Assembly (NCBI GenBank): GCA_963734435.1
Contig: CAVTHA010000002.1
Location: 124,001-188,000, forward strand
DNA length: 64,000 bases
From: Bog-756 sp963734435
Lineage (GTDB): Bacteria; Actinomycetota; Acidimicrobiia; Acidimicrobiales; RAAP-2
Direction of reading: 5' to 3'
Part shown: in pieces, positions 8,435-16,189 of the stretch
How the letters are laid out: the number at the start of each line of letters is the position of its first letter
How positions within the stretch are numbered: position 1 is the stretch's first letter
Notes under the pieces: model-generated
The model's input: only the letters and a program-made list of their open reading frames with translations
Database searches by the model: none
What the model was told of the DNA's origin: nothing
Translations under genes and position numbers: made by a program

Positions 8435-10009
8435 GTGAAGACCTGGGTAGAGGGACTGAGGCAGTGGTCGCTGTGGTTGGTCGGCGACTCGCCCATGCCC
8501 GGTCGCCGTTCCCGGGTGATGCTGGCCGGCACGTTGTTGGCCGTCATCTTGTTGGTCACGGCTCTGGTCTTGGCGTTCCGCGAGCCGATCCGTCCGGTGC
8601 GGGCCGCCGCTCAGGACGCCACCACCGAGACCACGGACGCGCACCCGGCCCACGCCGCCACCCACCCCTCGATCCCCGCCGCCGGTCCGGCCGGCAACCC
8701 CGAGACCACCGTCCCATCGGTCCAGGCCGGTGCCGGCCACTCCCGCTCGCCGGGGAGCCGGGCCAACGGGAAGACGCGGATCGCTCCCGGGGTCACCGAG
8801 TCCGGCGCCACCACCACGACGACGCTTCCGACGAACCAGAAGAGCGGCTCCTCTCCCGCCGCTCCACTCGCGGCACCGGCGAGTTCCCCGCCCTCGTCGC
8901 CGACCACCACGCCGGTCGTGGCCAACCCGGCGGCGTCAGACCCGAGTCTCAGCGTGCCCTCCGCCCCGCTCGCCACCAAGGCCGCGTCCGGACATGGATG
9001 GTCGAAGGTCAGTTGGACGGTGCCCTCTTCCGACGGGGGCTCCACGGTCACCGGCTACGACCTCTACATGGGGACCAGCCCGGGGGCCGAGGGGACGACA
9101 CCGGTCAACAGCTCGCTGATCGCCGGGCGGTCGTATGTGGTCCCCGACTTGGCCGTCGGCACCACCTATTACTTCAGGGTGGCGGCAGTCAACGCCAAGG
9201 GCCGATCCGCGGCGTCCAATGAGGTGTCGGCCACCCCGATCCGGGCCTACCAATCCGTTGGCTCACTCACCGGACAGGTGGTGGGCATGGCGGCCAACCC
9301 GCAGGGCACGGGCTACTGGGAGGCCAACTCGCTCGGGGCCGTCAGTACCCAGGGGGCGGTCGGCAACTACGGATCGGCGGCGTCTCTTTCGCTCAACGCC
9401 CCGGTGGACGGCATCGTCGGGACGCCCGATGGCAACGGGTACTGGGAGGTGGCCGGCGACGGCGGGGTGTTCTCCTTCGGCGATGCCGGCTTCTACGGCT
9501 CGATGGGCGGGTCTCCGCTCAACGCCCCGGTCGTCGCCCTGGCCGCCACACCCGACGGCAAGGGTTACTGGGAGGTGGCGAGCGACGGGGGCATCTTCGC
9601 CTTCGGCGATGCCGGCTTCTACGGTTCGATGGGCGGCACCCCGCTCAACAGCCCGATCGTCTCCATGGCCGCCACGCCCGACGGCCAGGGCTACTGGGCG
9701 GTGGCGAGCGACGGGGGCATCTTCGCCTTCGGCGATGCCGGCTTCTACGGTTCGATGGGCGGCACCCCGCTCAACAGTCCGGTGGTGGGCATGGGGGTCG
9801 CCCCCGGCGGAGGTGGGTACTGGGAGGTGGCGAGCGACGGGGGCGTGTTCACCTTCGGCTCGGCCGTCTTCCACGGGTCCGGCGGCACCATGCGGATGGC
9901 CGCTCCGGTGGCCGGCATGGCTGTCGACCAGACCACCGGCGGCTATTGGATCGTGTCGTGGGATGGAGGCATCTTCGCCTACGGCGCCCCGTTCCTCGGA
10001 GTGAGCTGA
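8435..10009 (+). CDS. Membrane-anchored protein with fibronectin type III domain and 42-residue 'GYWEVASDGG' repeats
   Basis: The GTG at 8435 is preferred because AAGGGG lies at good spacing; an in-frame GTG at 8405 would add ten residues. Architecture: a short cytoplasmic N-terminus, one transmembrane helix (VMLAGTLLAVILLVTALVLA), a long Pro/Thr/Ala-rich extracellular linker, one fibronectin type III domain (SKVSWTVPSSDGGSTVTGYD to YYFRVAAVNAKGRSAASNEV), then about six copies of a roughly 42-residue unit with core GYWEVASDGGIFAFGDAGFY and PL(N)xPVVxMAATPDGxG spacers. Such repeats probably form a beta-propeller-like fold and are frequent in secreted Acidimicrobiia proteins. No catalytic motif is visible; adhesion or wall-associated binding is a guess. 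The gene stands alone. Confidence 0.85.
   Translation: MKTWVEGLRQWSLWLVGDSPMPGRRSRVMLAGTLLAVILLVTALVLAFREPIRPVRAAAQDATTETTDAHPAHAATHPSIPAAGPAGNPETTVPSVQAGAGHSRSPGSRANGKTRIAPGVTESGATTTTTLPTNQKSGSSPAAPLAAPASSPPSSPTTTPVVANPAASDPSLSVPSAPLATKAASGHGWSKVSWTVPSSDGGSTVTGYDLYMGTSPGAEGTTPVNSSLIAGRSYVVPDLAVGTTYYFRVAAVNAKGRSAASNEVSATPIRAYQSVGSLTGQVVGMAANPQGTGYWEANSLGAVSTQGAVGNYGSAASLSLNAPVDGIVGTPDGNGYWEVAGDGGVFSFGDAGFYGSMGGSPLNAPVVALAATPDGKGYWEVASDGGIFAFGDAGFYGSMGGTPLNSPIVSMAATPDGQGYWAVASDGGIFAFGDAGFYGSMGGTPLNSPVVGMGVAPGGGGYWEVASDGGVFTFGSAVFHGSGGTMRMAAPVAGMAVDQTTGGYWIVSWDGGIFAYGAPFLGVS
9283..10005 (+). repeat. Tandem ~126-bp coding repeats
   Basis: The DNA encoding the C-terminal repeats is organised in units of about 126 bases. 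Two consecutive units (from about 9577 and from about 9703) are almost identical over more than 70 bases at the nucleotide level, while the first and last units have diverged. This points to recent duplication or gene conversion inside the array. Confidence 0.8.
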
Positions 10010-10092
10010 CCCCTGACTGGCGGGCGGGTCGTCCACTCCTCCACCAGAAGGGGCTCTGTTCCCCGACATCCTCCGGCCCGACCAGCACTGAC

Positions 10093-11463
10093 TCAGGTCT
10101 GCTTCCACGCCTCGGTCAGCACGGAGCGGAGGATGTCGGTCATGATCCCGAACTCCTCCTCGCCGCAGACCAGCGGGGGAGCGAGCTGCACCACCGGGTC
10201 GCCGCGGTCGTCGGCCCGGCAGATCAGTCCGGCGTCGTAGAGGGCGCCCGAGAGGAAGCCTCGCAACAGACGCTCGGACTCCTCGTCATCGAACGTCTCC
10301 CGGGTGTCCTTGTCCTTGACCAGCTCGATGGCGTAGAAGTAGCCCGCCCCCCGCACGTCCCCGACGATAGGGAGGTCGCGCAGGGTCTCGAGTGAGGCCC
10401 GGAACGCCGGCTCGTTCGCTCGCACGTGTTCGAGGATCCCTTCCTTCTCGAACACGTCGATGTTGGCCAGCGCCACCGCCGCGCTCACCGGGTGGCCGGC
10501 GAAGGTCAGACCGTGGAGGAAGGTCGAGCCGGTGAGGAACGGCTCCACCAGCCGGTCACTGACCGCCATGGCCCCGAGTGGCGAGTAGCCGCTTGTCAAC
10601 CCCTTGGCCATGGTGATGATGTCGGGCCGGTAGTCGTAGCGCCCGGCGCCGAACCAGTGCCCCAGCCTGCCGAAGGCGCAGATCACCTCGTCGGACACGA
10701 GTAGCACCCCGTAGCGGTCGCAGATGGCGCGCACCCGCTGGAAGTAACCGGGGGGCGGCGGGAAGCAACCACCGGCGTTCTGGACCGGTTCGAGGTAGAC
10801 GGCGGCCACCGTCTCGGGTCCGGCCATGACGATGGCGTCCTCGATGGCTTCTGCCGCCCACCGGCCGAATGCCTCCGGGTCGTCGGCGAAGTACTTGGCC
10901 CGGTAGAAGTTGGTGTTGGGCACCTTGATGGCCCCCGGCACCAGCGGTTCGAACGGCGTCTTGATGGAGGCGAGCCCGGTGATCGACAGAGCGCCCATGG
11001 TCGCCCCGTGATAGGCGATGTTGCGGCTGACCACCTTGGTCCGCTCCGGTTGCCCGGTGAGGCGGAAGTACTGCCGGGCGAGCTTCCAGGCCGACTCCAC
11101 CGCCTCGGAGCCACCGGTGGTGAAGAAGATGCGATTGCAGTCACCCGGGGTGAGATCGGCCAACCGGTCGGCCAGGTCGACCGCGGCCGGATGTGCATAG
11201 CTCCAGATGGGGAAGTAGGCGAGCTGGCCGGCTTGCCGGGCCGCCGCCTCGACCAATTCGGTGCGCCCGTGACCCACCTGGCTGGTGAACAGACCGGACA
11301 GCCCGTCGAGGTAGCGCTTGCCGTTGTCGTCGTAGACCCAGACGCCCTCGCCCCGGACGATGACCGGGATCCGGTCGGCGACGTTGGCCGACATCCGGGT
11401 GAAATGGGTCCAGAGGTGGCGATGGGCGCTCACCTGCAGCTGCTCGTTCGGGTTGTTGGTCAT
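10093..11463 (-). CDS. Class III aminotransferase (omega-transaminase, beta-alanine:pyruvate-like)
   Basis: 456 residues, normal for a PLP-dependent class III (fold type I) transaminase. Visible features: VWVYDDNGKRYLDGLSGLFT at the N-terminus, the PLP-phosphate contact FFTTGGSEAVESAWKLAR, SYHGATMGA-type turn (AYHGATMGALSITG), VYLEPVQNAGG, LLVSDEVICAFGRLGHWFGA with the cofactor Asp, and IITMAKGLTSGYSPLGA with the Schiff-base Lys. It resembles omega-amino acid:pyruvate transaminases. The start codon overlaps the end of the Lrp/AsnC gene (ATGA), so the two form an operon. With alanine dehydrogenase and a (methyl)malonate-semialdehyde dehydrogenase encoded just across the divergent promoter, beta-alanine is a likely donor; this substrate is inferred from context. 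Confidence 0.85.
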   Translation of the reverse strand: MTNNPNEQLQVSAHRHLWTHFTRMSANVADRIPVIVRGEGVWVYDDNGKRYLDGLSGLFTSQVGHGRTELVEAAARQAGQLAYFPIWSYAHPAAVDLADRLADLTPGDCNRIFFTTGGSEAVESAWKLARQYFRLTGQPERTKVVSRNIAYHGATMGALSITGLASIKTPFEPLVPGAIKVPNTNFYRAKYFADDPEAFGRWAAEAIEDAIVMAGPETVAAVYLEPVQNAGGCFPPPPGYFQRVRAICDRYGVLLVSDEVICAFGRLGHWFGAGRYDYRPDIITMAKGLTSGYSPLGAMAVSDRLVEPFLTGSTFLHGLTFAGHPVSAAVALANIDVFEKEGILEHVRANEPAFRASLETLRDLPIVGDVRGAGYFYAIELVKDKDTRETFDDEESERLLRGFLSGALYDAGLICRADDRGDPVVQLAPPLVCGEEEFGIMTDILRSVLTEAWKQT

Positions 11464-11933
11464 CTGGTTCCCCAGGTATAGGTCTGCTTGGTCAGCTTGA
11501 GGTACATGAACGTCTCGGTGTCGCGCACGCCCGGGATCCGGCGGATGACCCCGTTGAGCCGGTCGAGGATGGTGTCGTCGTCCTCACACACCAGCTCGAC
11601 CAGGATGTCGAAGGATCCGGCGCACATGACCACGTAATTGATGTCCTCCACAGCGGCGAGCTGTTCGGCCACGCCCCGGGCGTCGCCGTCGGTCCGGATG
11701 CCGACCATGGCCTGGCTGGCGAACCCCACCTGCATCGGGTCGGTAACCGCCACGATCTGGATCACGCCCGCGTCTCGGAGCTTCTGCACTCGCTGGCGCA
11801 CGGCGGCCTCCGACAGCCCGACCGCCTGGGCGATCGCTCCGTAGGTCCGCCGCCCGTCGATCTGGAGCTCCTCGACGATGGCCTTGTTGACGTCGTCGAG
11901 CAGTCCGTTGGACGGCGGCAGGGAGGAGGGCAT
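11460..11933 (-). CDS. Lrp/AsnC family transcriptional regulator
   Basis: 157 residues from the ATG at 11933, the standard Lrp/AsnC length; upstream in-frame codons give an atypical extension and were not used. An N-terminal winged HTH (IVEELQIDGRRTYGAIAQAV then SEAAVRQRVQKLRDAGVI) is followed by the RAM/effector domain (SQAMVGIRTDGDARGVAEQL, VVMCAGSFDILVELVCEDDD). Such proteins sense amino acids. It is the first gene of an operon with the transaminase and is divergent from alanine dehydrogenase, so it very likely controls both, as Lrp-like regulators do for ald in actinobacteria. Confidence 0.9.
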   Translation of the reverse strand: MPSSLPPSNGLLDDVNKAIVEELQIDGRRTYGAIAQAVGLSEAAVRQRVQKLRDAGVIQIVAVTDPMQVGFASQAMVGIRTDGDARGVAEQLAAVEDINYVVMCAGSFDILVELVCEDDDTILDRLNGVIRRIPGVRDTETFMYLKLTKQTYTWGTR

Positions 11934-12018
11934 GGTGGAGCTCAACGGACCAGTTCCACGATCGGGGCACCGTGGGTCGCTCCCGGCAGGCCGATCCTGG
12001 ATAGGTGCATCTGCGGTC

Positions 12019-12056
12019 TTTATAGCAGTTACCGCCGAAACCGTGCAGAAAGTCAA
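12019..12056 (-). promoter_or_regulatory. Possible promoter/operator of the Lrp-transaminase operon
   Basis: This stretch is noticeably AT-richer than its surroundings. On the minus strand it reads TATAAA (12024 to 12019) preceded further upstream by TTGACT (12056 to 12051). The 26-base gap is too long for a standard pair, so only the -10-like hexamer is credible. It is a plausible place for Lrp-type binding between the divergent genes. Weak evidence. Confidence 0.3.
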
Positions 12057-12100
12057 TCGAAATCGTGGTCAAATACAGAGAAAGTCGAGGAAAAAGCTTG

Positions 12101-12254
12101 TTCGGGAGGAACGACCCGTCCACGGGTGTCATCTCGAGGGTAAGTCGGCGGGGCGAGTACATCGCCGGCCACACCTCGTTCATTCGGGGGCGAGCCGATC
12201 GGCGTGGGCGCGGCCGTCACGCCGTGGAACTACCCGATGATGATGGCCGGCTGA
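12101..12254 (+). pseudogene. Relic of an NAD-dependent aldehyde dehydrogenase
   Basis: Two short blocks recognisable as aldehyde dehydrogenase lie here without the rest of the gene. The first (NDPSTGVIS, from 12110) matches the N-terminal 'DPSTGEVI' segment. It runs straight into GEYIAGHTSFIR, and after a one-base shift continues EPIGVGAAVTPWNYPMMMAG, then TGA. In intact gamma-aminobutyraldehyde/betaine-type dehydrogenases these last blocks sit at about residues 120-160 and are separated from the first by roughly 90 residues, and the catalytic Cys and Glu lie further downstream. Both are missing here. This is therefore an internally deleted and truncated remnant between the Lrp regulator and alanine dehydrogenase. 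Confidence 0.65.
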
Positions 12255-12297
12255 GCCGGTCGAGGTGGATGGCCACGACGGGAAGCGAGGTGTCGGG

Positions 12298-13420
12298 ATG
12301 ATCGTTGGGGTGCCGGCGGAGGTCAAGGACAGCGAGTACCGGGTGGCCCTGACTCCGGCCGGGGTGCGAGAGCTCACCGCCTCCGGCCACGCCGTCCTGA
12401 TCCAGAGCGGGGCCGGGGTCGGCTCGTCCATCGACGACGACGAGTTCACCGCCACCGGGGCGTCGATCCTGGGTTCCGCCGAGGAGGTGTGGCAGCAGGC
12501 CGACATGGTCCTGAAAGTCAAGGAGCCGGTTCCCGAGGAATACGGGGTGCTCGGTCTGCGGACGGGTCAGGTGCTCTTCACCTACCTCCACCTGGCCGCG
12601 TCCCGTTCGTGCACCGAGGCCCTGTTGGCCGCGGGCAACACCGCCATCGCCTACGAGACGGTGAGGCTGCCGGACGGGTCGCTCCCGCTGCTCACCCCGA
12701 TGAGCGAAGTGGCCGGGAGGATGGCCCCGCTCATGGGTGCGCACCACCTCATGCGACCCGGAGGAGGGCGCGGGGTCCTGGTATCCGGCGTGCCCGGCGT
12801 ACGCTGCGCCAAGGTCGTCATTCTGGGCGCCGGCGTGGCCGGTATGGCGGCGGCCACCCTGGCGGTGGGCATGCACGCCGACGTCTATGTCCTCGACCGC
12901 AACCTGGACCGGTTGCGCCAGGTCGACCACCACTTCCACGGCGGCGCTCGAGACGGTGGCCTCCAGCGCCCATGCCATCGAGGAGACGTGCGTGGACGCT
13001 GACATCGTGATCGGTGCCGTCCTGGTGGTCGGGGCCAAGGCGCCCGTGCTGGTCACCGACGAGCTGGTGGCCCGGATGCGACCGGGGTCGGTGCTGGTCG
13101 ACATCTCGGTTGACCAGGGCGGTTGCTTCGAGTCGACCAGGCCGACCACCCACTCCCATCCGACCTTCCAGGTCCACGGTTCGGTCTTCTACTGCGTGTC
13201 CAACATGCCCGGAGCCGTTCCCCACTCGTCCACGCACGCCCTGGCCAATGCCACCCTGCCCTACGTCCAGGAGATCGCCGATCACGGCTGGAAGAAGGCG
13301 GCCCGGGCCGACCCCGCTCTGGCCGAGGGAGTGAACATCGTCGAGGGCTCGGTGGTCTACGAGCCGGTGGCTGCCGCCCACCACCTGGCTTGTGCCCCCC
13401 TCGGCCCGTTGATCGGTTGA
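12298..13420 (+). CDS. ald: Alanine dehydrogenase (one frameshift)
   Basis: Catalyses NAD-dependent oxidative deamination of L-alanine to pyruvate and ammonia. Start ATG at 12298 gives the canonical opening MIVGVPAEVKDSEYRVALTP. Other family marks: VLKVKEPVPEEY with the catalytic Lys, LFTYLHLAAS with the catalytic His, the Rossmann turn VVILGAGVAGMAAATLAVGM, VLVDISVDQGGCFESTRPTT and the C-terminal PHSSTHALANATLPY. A one-base shift near 12945 (between DVYVLDRNLDRLRQVD and ALETVASSAHAIEE) breaks the frame. The total length is as expected for about 370 residues. It is divergent from the Lrp/AsnC gene, its likely regulator, and upstream of mmsA-like dehydrogenase. Confidence 0.85.
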
Positions 13421-13529
13421 GCTCCGGCGTTGCCGGCCCCGCCGCCGCCGGCGCCGGGAGCATCGACGGCAGGACAGGACGGGCTCGGTTTTGCCAGACT
13501 CGGTCCGTGCCGCGACGAAGTGTCGGACT

Positions 13530-15022
13530 GTGAAGCGAATCGGGGAGTCAGACCGCGGGGCCGGGGCCCGGACCTCTCCGGTGTTCGACCCGGCCACCGG
13601 GGAGCATACCGCCGAGGTGGTGCTGGCCTCGGAGCGGGACGTCGACACCGCGGTGGCCGCGTCGCGGGACGCCTCGGCGGTATGGAAGAACACCGCGCTG
13701 TCCGCCCGCACACGTGTCCTCTTCACCTTTCGCGAGCTCGTCGAGCATCACCGGGACGACCTGGCCCGACTGGTCACCGCGGAGCACGGCAAGGTGCTCG
13801 ACGACGCACGCGGGGAGGTGGCCCGGGGCATCGAGGTGGTGGAGTTCGCTTGTGGCCTCTCGCACCTGCTGAAGGGTGAGTTCTCCGAGGACGTCTCGAC
13901 CGGCGTCGACGCGTCGTCGGTGCGTCAACCACTCGGTGTGGTGGTGGGCGTCACCCCGTTCAACTTCCCGGTGATGGTCCCCATGTGGATGTACCCGCTG
14001 GCCATCGCCTGCGGAAACACCTTCATCCTCAAGCCCTCGGAACGGGACCCGTCCCCGTCGGTGTTGATCGCAGACCTGTGGCGCCAGGCCGGGCTGCCCG
14101 ATGGAGTCTTCACCGTGGTGCACGGCGACTCGGTGGCCGTCGAGGCCCTTATCGACCACCCCGGCGTCGACGGGATCTCGTTCGTGGGCTCGACGCCGGT
14201 GGCGCGCCGGGTCTTCGACCGGGCCAGCACGGCGGGAAACGCGCCCAGGCACTCGGCGGCGCCAAGAACCACGCCGTCGTGATGCCCGATGCCGATCTGG
14301 ATGCCACCGCTGACGCCCTCACCGCCGCCGGCTACGGTTCGGCCGGCGAGCGGTGCATGGCCGTCTCCGCCGTAGTGGCGGTCGGTGACGGCGACCCGCT
14401 CGTGGGTGCGCTGGGCGAACGGGCCACGGCGCTCACCGTAGGGCCGGGCACCGATCCCTCCTCCGATGTCGGCCCCTTGATCACCGCAGCCCATCGCGAC
14501 CGGGTGGCGGGTTACCTGGCGTCGGCCGAAGCCGAGGGTGCCGACCTGGTGGTGGACGGCCGCCTGGTCGAGGTGGCCGGTGGCCGGCGTGGCTTCTTCC
14601 TCGGTCCCAGCCTGGTCGACCGGGTGGCGCCCTCGATGCAGGTCTACCGGGACGAGATCTTCGGTCCTGTGCTGTCGGTGCTGCGGGTGGACGACCTGGA
14701 CCGGGCGATCGACATGGTCAACGCCAACCCGTTCGGCAACGGCACGGCCATCTTCACCCGCGACGGCTATGCCGCCCGCCACTTCCGCCGTGAGGTCCAG
14801 GTGGGCATGGTCGGCATCAACGTGGCCATCCCGGTTCCCATGGCCTACTACTCGTTCGGGGGTTGGAAGCAGTCCCTGTTCGGCGACGCCCATGTGCACG
14901 GGATGGAGGGCATCCGCTTCAACACCCGCCTCAAGTCGGTCACCACCCGGTGGCCGGGACCGGCTGGAGGGGCTTCGGCCGGTCCCGTCGGCCTGAGCTT
15001 CCCGGCCGGCGACAAACGGTGA
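13530..15022 (+). CDS. mmsA: Methylmalonate/malonate-semialdehyde dehydrogenase (CoA-acylating), one frameshift
   Basis: Converts (methyl)malonate semialdehyde plus CoA and NAD to propionyl- or acetyl-CoA and CO2. Family signatures: SPVFDPATGE, QPLGVVVGVTPFNFPVMVPM, FILKPSERDPS, ISFVGSTPVARRVF, GGAKNHAVVMPDADLD, catalytic Cys in GSAGERCMAVSAVV, and the C-terminal YSFGGWKQSLFGDAHVHGME. These are specific to the CoA-acylating MMSDH branch of the aldehyde dehydrogenases. GTG at 13530 is the most reasonable start; the first 15 residues are degraded compared with the family's usual IGHWIDG opening. A one-base shift near 14243 splits the frame. It follows ald in the same direction and fits with beta-alanine or valine/thymine catabolism. 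Confidence 0.85.
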
Positions 15023-15091
15023 TCGCCTTCGCCGGACCACCCGGCGCTCGGGTGTGCGATCGTCTCTGCGGACCGGGAGGAGGATGCGCCG

Positions 15092-15904
15092 ATGCGCATT
15101 GACAGCGGAGGAGTCGATGTCCATGTCGAGGTGACCGGTTCCGGCCGGCCGGTCGTCCTGCTCCACGGCTTTCCCGACTCGGGCCGGTTGTGGCGTCATC
15201 AGGTGGAGCCGTTGGCCCAGGCCGGGTTGCAGGTCATCGTGCCGGATCTCCGCGGGTATGGGGCCTCGGGCAAGCCGGCCGGTGCCGACGACTACTCGCT
15301 CCTGTTCGTGGCGGCCGACGTCCTGGCCGTGCTCGACGAGCTCGGCGTGAGCCAGGCGCACGTGGTCGGTCACGACTGGGGGGCGGCGCTGGCCTGGAGT
15401 CTCGGCTCGCTGCTGCCGGACCGGGTCGACCACCTGGTGGCCCTGTCCGTCGGCCACCCCATGGCGTTTCGTGACGCCGGGTTCGCCCAGCTCGAGAAGT
15501 CGTGGTACATGTTCCTGTTCCAATTCGAGGGGGTGGCGGAGCAGTGGCTGTCGGCGGACGGTTGGGCCAACTTCCGGGCCTGGTCGCACCATCCCGACGC
15601 CGACGCGGTGATCTCCGAGCTCGAGGCCAACGGGTCGCTGACCCCGGCGCTCAACTGGTATCGGGCCAACATCCCCCCGCAGACGTGGGCCGATCCGCCG
15701 ATCGACCTGCCTTCGGTGCGGGCTCCGACCATGGGGGTGTGGAGCACCGGGGACTTCGCCCTCACCGAGCACCAGATGACCGCGTCTTCGGAGTTCGTGT
15801 CCGGTCCGTGGCGGTACGAACGCCTGGAGGGCCCCGGGCACTGGATACCGCTCGACGCACCTGACGATGTGAATCGGCTCCTGCTCGACTTCCTGCCCCG
15901 CTAG
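15092..15904 (+). CDS. Alpha/beta hydrolase, epoxide-hydrolase/haloalkane-dehalogenase-like
   Basis: 270 residues. The first strand and oxyanion region read VVLLHGFPDSGRLWRHQ (HGFP is the epoxide hydrolase signature), followed by VPDLRGYGASGKP and the nucleophile elbow VVGHDWGAALAW, in which Asp replaces the usual Ser. An Asp nucleophile in HDWG is characteristic of soluble epoxide hydrolases and dehalogenases. The late Asp (GVWSTGDFALTE) and His (LEGPGHWIPLD) complete the triad. The cap domain contains tryptophans and tyrosines (NWYRANIPPQ) as expected. The substrate is unknown. Confidence 0.85.
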   Translation: MRIDSGGVDVHVEVTGSGRPVVLLHGFPDSGRLWRHQVEPLAQAGLQVIVPDLRGYGASGKPAGADDYSLLFVAADVLAVLDELGVSQAHVVGHDWGAALAWSLGSLLPDRVDHLVALSVGHPMAFRDAGFAQLEKSWYMFLFQFEGVAEQWLSADGWANFRAWSHHPDADAVISELEANGSLTPALNWYRANIPPQTWADPPIDLPSVRAPTMGVWSTGDFALTEHQMTASSEFVSGPWRYERLEGPGHWIPLDAPDDVNRLLLDFLPR

Positions 15905-16068
15905 ACGAGCAGGCGGCGCGCCACCGTCGCCGTGCCTTCCCCCCAGGCGGTGATCTGCCCGCCGGGCAGATAGGCAGGACCGTTCGCTCGGTGGTCGTCC
16001 TCCGGCGAGCCGAGAACGCGCTCGTTCCCGTCCGGATCGATGAAGAGACGAACGAGGAATGGTCCCAT
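15901..16068 (-). CDS. Small hypothetical protein
   Basis: A 55-codon frame starting MGPFLVRLFIDPDGNERVLG and ending GTATVARRLLV with a stop overlapping the end of the hydrolase gene (convergent). The amino-acid composition is ordinary and the frame remains open upstream of the chosen ATG, to a stop about 12 codons earlier. It fills the otherwise empty stretch between two real genes. I do not recognise the family. It may be the C-terminal part of a longer, frameshifted gene. Confidence 0.4.
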   Translation of the reverse strand: MGPFLVRLFIDPDGNERVLGSPEDDHRANGPAYLPGGQITAWGEGTATVARRLLV

Positions 16069-16189
16069 CCCCTCCCGGCCGGGTGCGTCGAACTGACGGC
16101 GTAGCTACTGGTCGTGGCCCGGAGCGTGCTGTCCGCACCGGTCAGGAAGGGCCGGGAGGGTATGAGCTGACATCGACCGAGTGGTCGCC

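Noticed and set aside
10010..10092. Rho-independent terminator after the repeat protein
   Set aside because: Only a short GGGG/CCCC pairing without a stable stem or T-tract.
13925..16138. 737-codon open frame on the minus strand
   Set aside because: It lies opposite the well-supported semialdehyde dehydrogenase and epoxide hydrolase genes, is rich in Arg/Gly/His and has no recognisable domain; a GC-skew shadow.
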